The position numbers and the translations under genes were made by a program. Under the pieces are notes generated by a model. The model saw nothing but the letters and a program-made list of their open reading frames with translations, was not told the DNA's origin and made no database searches. This document shows positions 5,621 through 6,657 of a DNA stretch of 6,657 nt, one piece after another. Each line of letters starts with the position of its first letter. The stretch's first letter is position 1. Source of the stretch: JBBSUX01 sp038234045 (GTDB lineage: Bacteria; Pseudomonadota; Gammaproteobacteria; Burkholderiales; Burkholderiaceae_C); NCBI GenBank assembly GCA_038234045.1, contig JBBSUX010000197.1:1-6657 (forward strand). The letters run 5' to 3'.

Positions 5621-6519
5621 TCGAGCAGCGGAACTATCCTGCGATGAGTGCGCCTGAGGCCTCGCCAACCGCCACCACGCGCGCAGACAAGACGCGGCGC
5701 ACGAGACCACTGCGGCTCAACCTGATCGCCGGCGCGCTGCTCGTGTTTGTGCTACTGGTGGCTGCCGCGCTCTCGGCTTTCTGGACGCCCTGGCCGCCGC
5801 TGCAGATGCACATGACCGAGCGCCTGCAGTCGCCATCGTGGCATCACTGGATGGGAACCGATGCGTTCGGTCGCGACGTGGCTTCGCTGCTGCTGGTGGG
5901 CGCGCAATCGTCGTTGCTGGTAGGCGTGGTCGCGGTGGGGATCGGGCTCGGGCTGGGTTGCGCACTCGGCTTGCTGGCCGCAGCCCTGCGCGGATGGGTA
6001 GAAGAAGCGGTGATGCGGCTCTCGGACTTCTCGCTCGCGTTTCCGGCCATCCTCACAGCCATCATGCTGACAGCGTTGTTCGGCCCCGGCATCGTCAACG
6101 CGATGATCGCCATCGGCCTGGCCAATATTCCGGTTTTCGCGCGCATTACCCGAGCTGCGGCCAACAGCGTGTGGAACCGCGACTTTGTCGCTGCTGCACG
6201 GGTTTCGGGGCGCGGCCGGCTGTCCATCACACTGCAGCATGTGCTGCCGAATATTTCGGGCGTGCTGATCGTGCAGGCCACCATCCGTTTTGCGATCGCC
6301 ATCCTGGCAGAGGCAGCGCTTTCCTATCTGGGGCTGGGCACGCAACCGCCGCAGCCTTCCTGGGGCCGAATGCTGAGCGAAGCGCAATCGTTGATGTTCC
6401 TGGCACCGCTGCTGGCGGTGTTTCCCGGCGTGGCGATTGCGCTGGCGGTGCTCGGCCTGAATCTGCTCGGCGACGGCTTGCGCGATGCGCTCGATCCACG
6501 CCTCTCCCGCACCCGCTGA
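5617..6519 (+). CDS. ABC transporter permease, DppC/OppC type
   Basis: This 300-residue inner-membrane protein is the second permease and is expected to pair with the DppB-like subunit. The start at ATG 5617 is chosen for its 4-base overlap with the upstream stop; an in-frame ATG at 5644 (MSAPEASPT) would shorten it by nine residues and lacks a ribosome-binding site. The first ~33 residues are hydrophilic and basic. The first membrane helix is at about 36-57. The periplasmic signature HHWMGTDAFGRDV at 76-88 is diagnostic of DppC, and further helices lie near 98-123, 140-160, 163-178, 212-236 and 263-288. The EAA loop that contacts the ATPase is at about 189-214 (DFVAAARVSGRGRLSI, then HVLPN). 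SYLGLG, then PPQPSWGRML, and a C-terminal LNLLGDGLRDALDPR are all typical. The longer open frame reaching back to 5338 overlaps the DppB gene and is not used. Confidence 0.94.
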   Translation: MIEQRNYPAMSAPEASPTATTRADKTRRTRPLRLNLIAGALLVFVLLVAAALSAFWTPWPPLQMHMTERLQSPSWHHWMGTDAFGRDVASLLLVGAQSSLLVGVVAVGIGLGLGCALGLLAAALRGWVEEAVMRLSDFSLAFPAILTAIMLTALFGPGIVNAMIAIGLANIPVFARITRAAANSVWNRDFVAAARVSGRGRLSITLQHVLPNISGVLIVQATIRFAIAILAEAALSYLGLGTQPPQPSWGRMLSEAQSLMFLAPLLAVFPGVAIALAVLGLNLLGDGLRDALDPRLSRTR

Positions 6520-6542
6520 AACCGAGCGGCCAGAAGACCTTC

Positions 6543-6657
6543 ATGAGTACGACCGGGCAGCCTGCCTCATCCCCCACCGGAGCGCATTCTTCGTCGACTT
6601 CGGCAGCGCCATTGCTGGCAGTACGCGCCCTGCGCGTCAGCCTGCCAACCGAACGCG
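6543..6657 (+). CDS. ABC transporter ATP-binding protein, N-terminus only (runs off window)
   Basis: The gene starts 23 bases after the DppC-like permease, in the same direction, and 38 codons are visible. The first ~23 residues are rich in Ser, Thr, Ala, Pro and Gly (MSTTGQPASSPTGAHSSSTS) and look disordered. They are followed by LLAVRALRVSLPTER, which matches the first strand of oligopeptide-type ABC ATPases (LLxVxxLxVxFPT). The Walker A and later motifs would lie beyond the window. Position and sequence together suggest the DppD/OppD-type ATPase, or a fused DppDF, that powers the two permeases. AGAAGACC around 6531-6538 is a weak ribosome-binding site. Confidence 0.75.
   Translation, partial: MSTTGQPASSPTGAHSSSTSAAPLLAVRALRVSLPTER

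Noticed and set aside
5752..6387. 211-codon open frame on the minus strand opposite the DppC-like permease
   Set aside because: It is a GC-rich shadow frame, rich in Arg, Gln and His, with no domain; the plus strand is a clear permease.

Overview
This window looks like ordinary chromosome from a moderately GC-rich proteobacterium, most likely a betaproteobacterium. The pointers are the scpA-panC gene order, the betaproteobacterial look of the ScpA, PanC and Pth proteins, and an Alvin-type (YfhL-like) 2[4Fe-4S] ferredoxin. I see no rRNA, tRNA, CRISPR array, insertion sequence, phage gene or integrase. No complete undescribed system is visible. The most notable feature is a broken pantothenate synthetase gene.

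Layout. The window opens inside scpA (chromosome condensation), which runs to 697. A ribosome-binding site and GTG start for panC follow at once, but only about the first 46 codons of PanC remain. They are fused out of frame to the last ~18 codons of the same gene, so roughly 650 bp appear to be missing. Next come a small tautomerase of the 5-carboxymethyl-2-hydroxymuconate isomerase family (1013-1393), a likely rho-independent terminator (1430-1450), and a canonical peptidyl-tRNA hydrolase, pth (1537-2148). After a 193-bp gap comes a CLC-type chloride transporter (2342-3799) with all the signature motifs of a Cl-/H+ exchanger. A strong bulged hairpin plus T-tract overlaps its stop codon. A 75-residue protein of unknown function (3862-4089) follows. 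It is convergent with a 2[4Fe-4S] ferredoxin on the minus strand (4195-4446).

The right-hand third is a plus-strand operon for an ABC importer of the dipeptide/oligopeptide/nickel (PepT) family. It holds two permeases, DppB-like (4649-5620) and DppC-like (5617-6519), joined by an ATGA overlap, then the start of an ATP-binding subunit (6543 to the window edge). No solute-binding protein lies upstream, so the substrate cannot be read from this window. The ferredoxin and the permease operon diverge from a ~200-bp control region that holds a 7-bp inverted repeat, CGGATAA-N15-TTATCCG.

The genes do not form one pathway. They are housekeeping or accessory genes in short separate units: scpA with the panC remnant, the isomerase, pth, the chloride transporter, the small unknown gene, the ferredoxin and the peptide-type importer.
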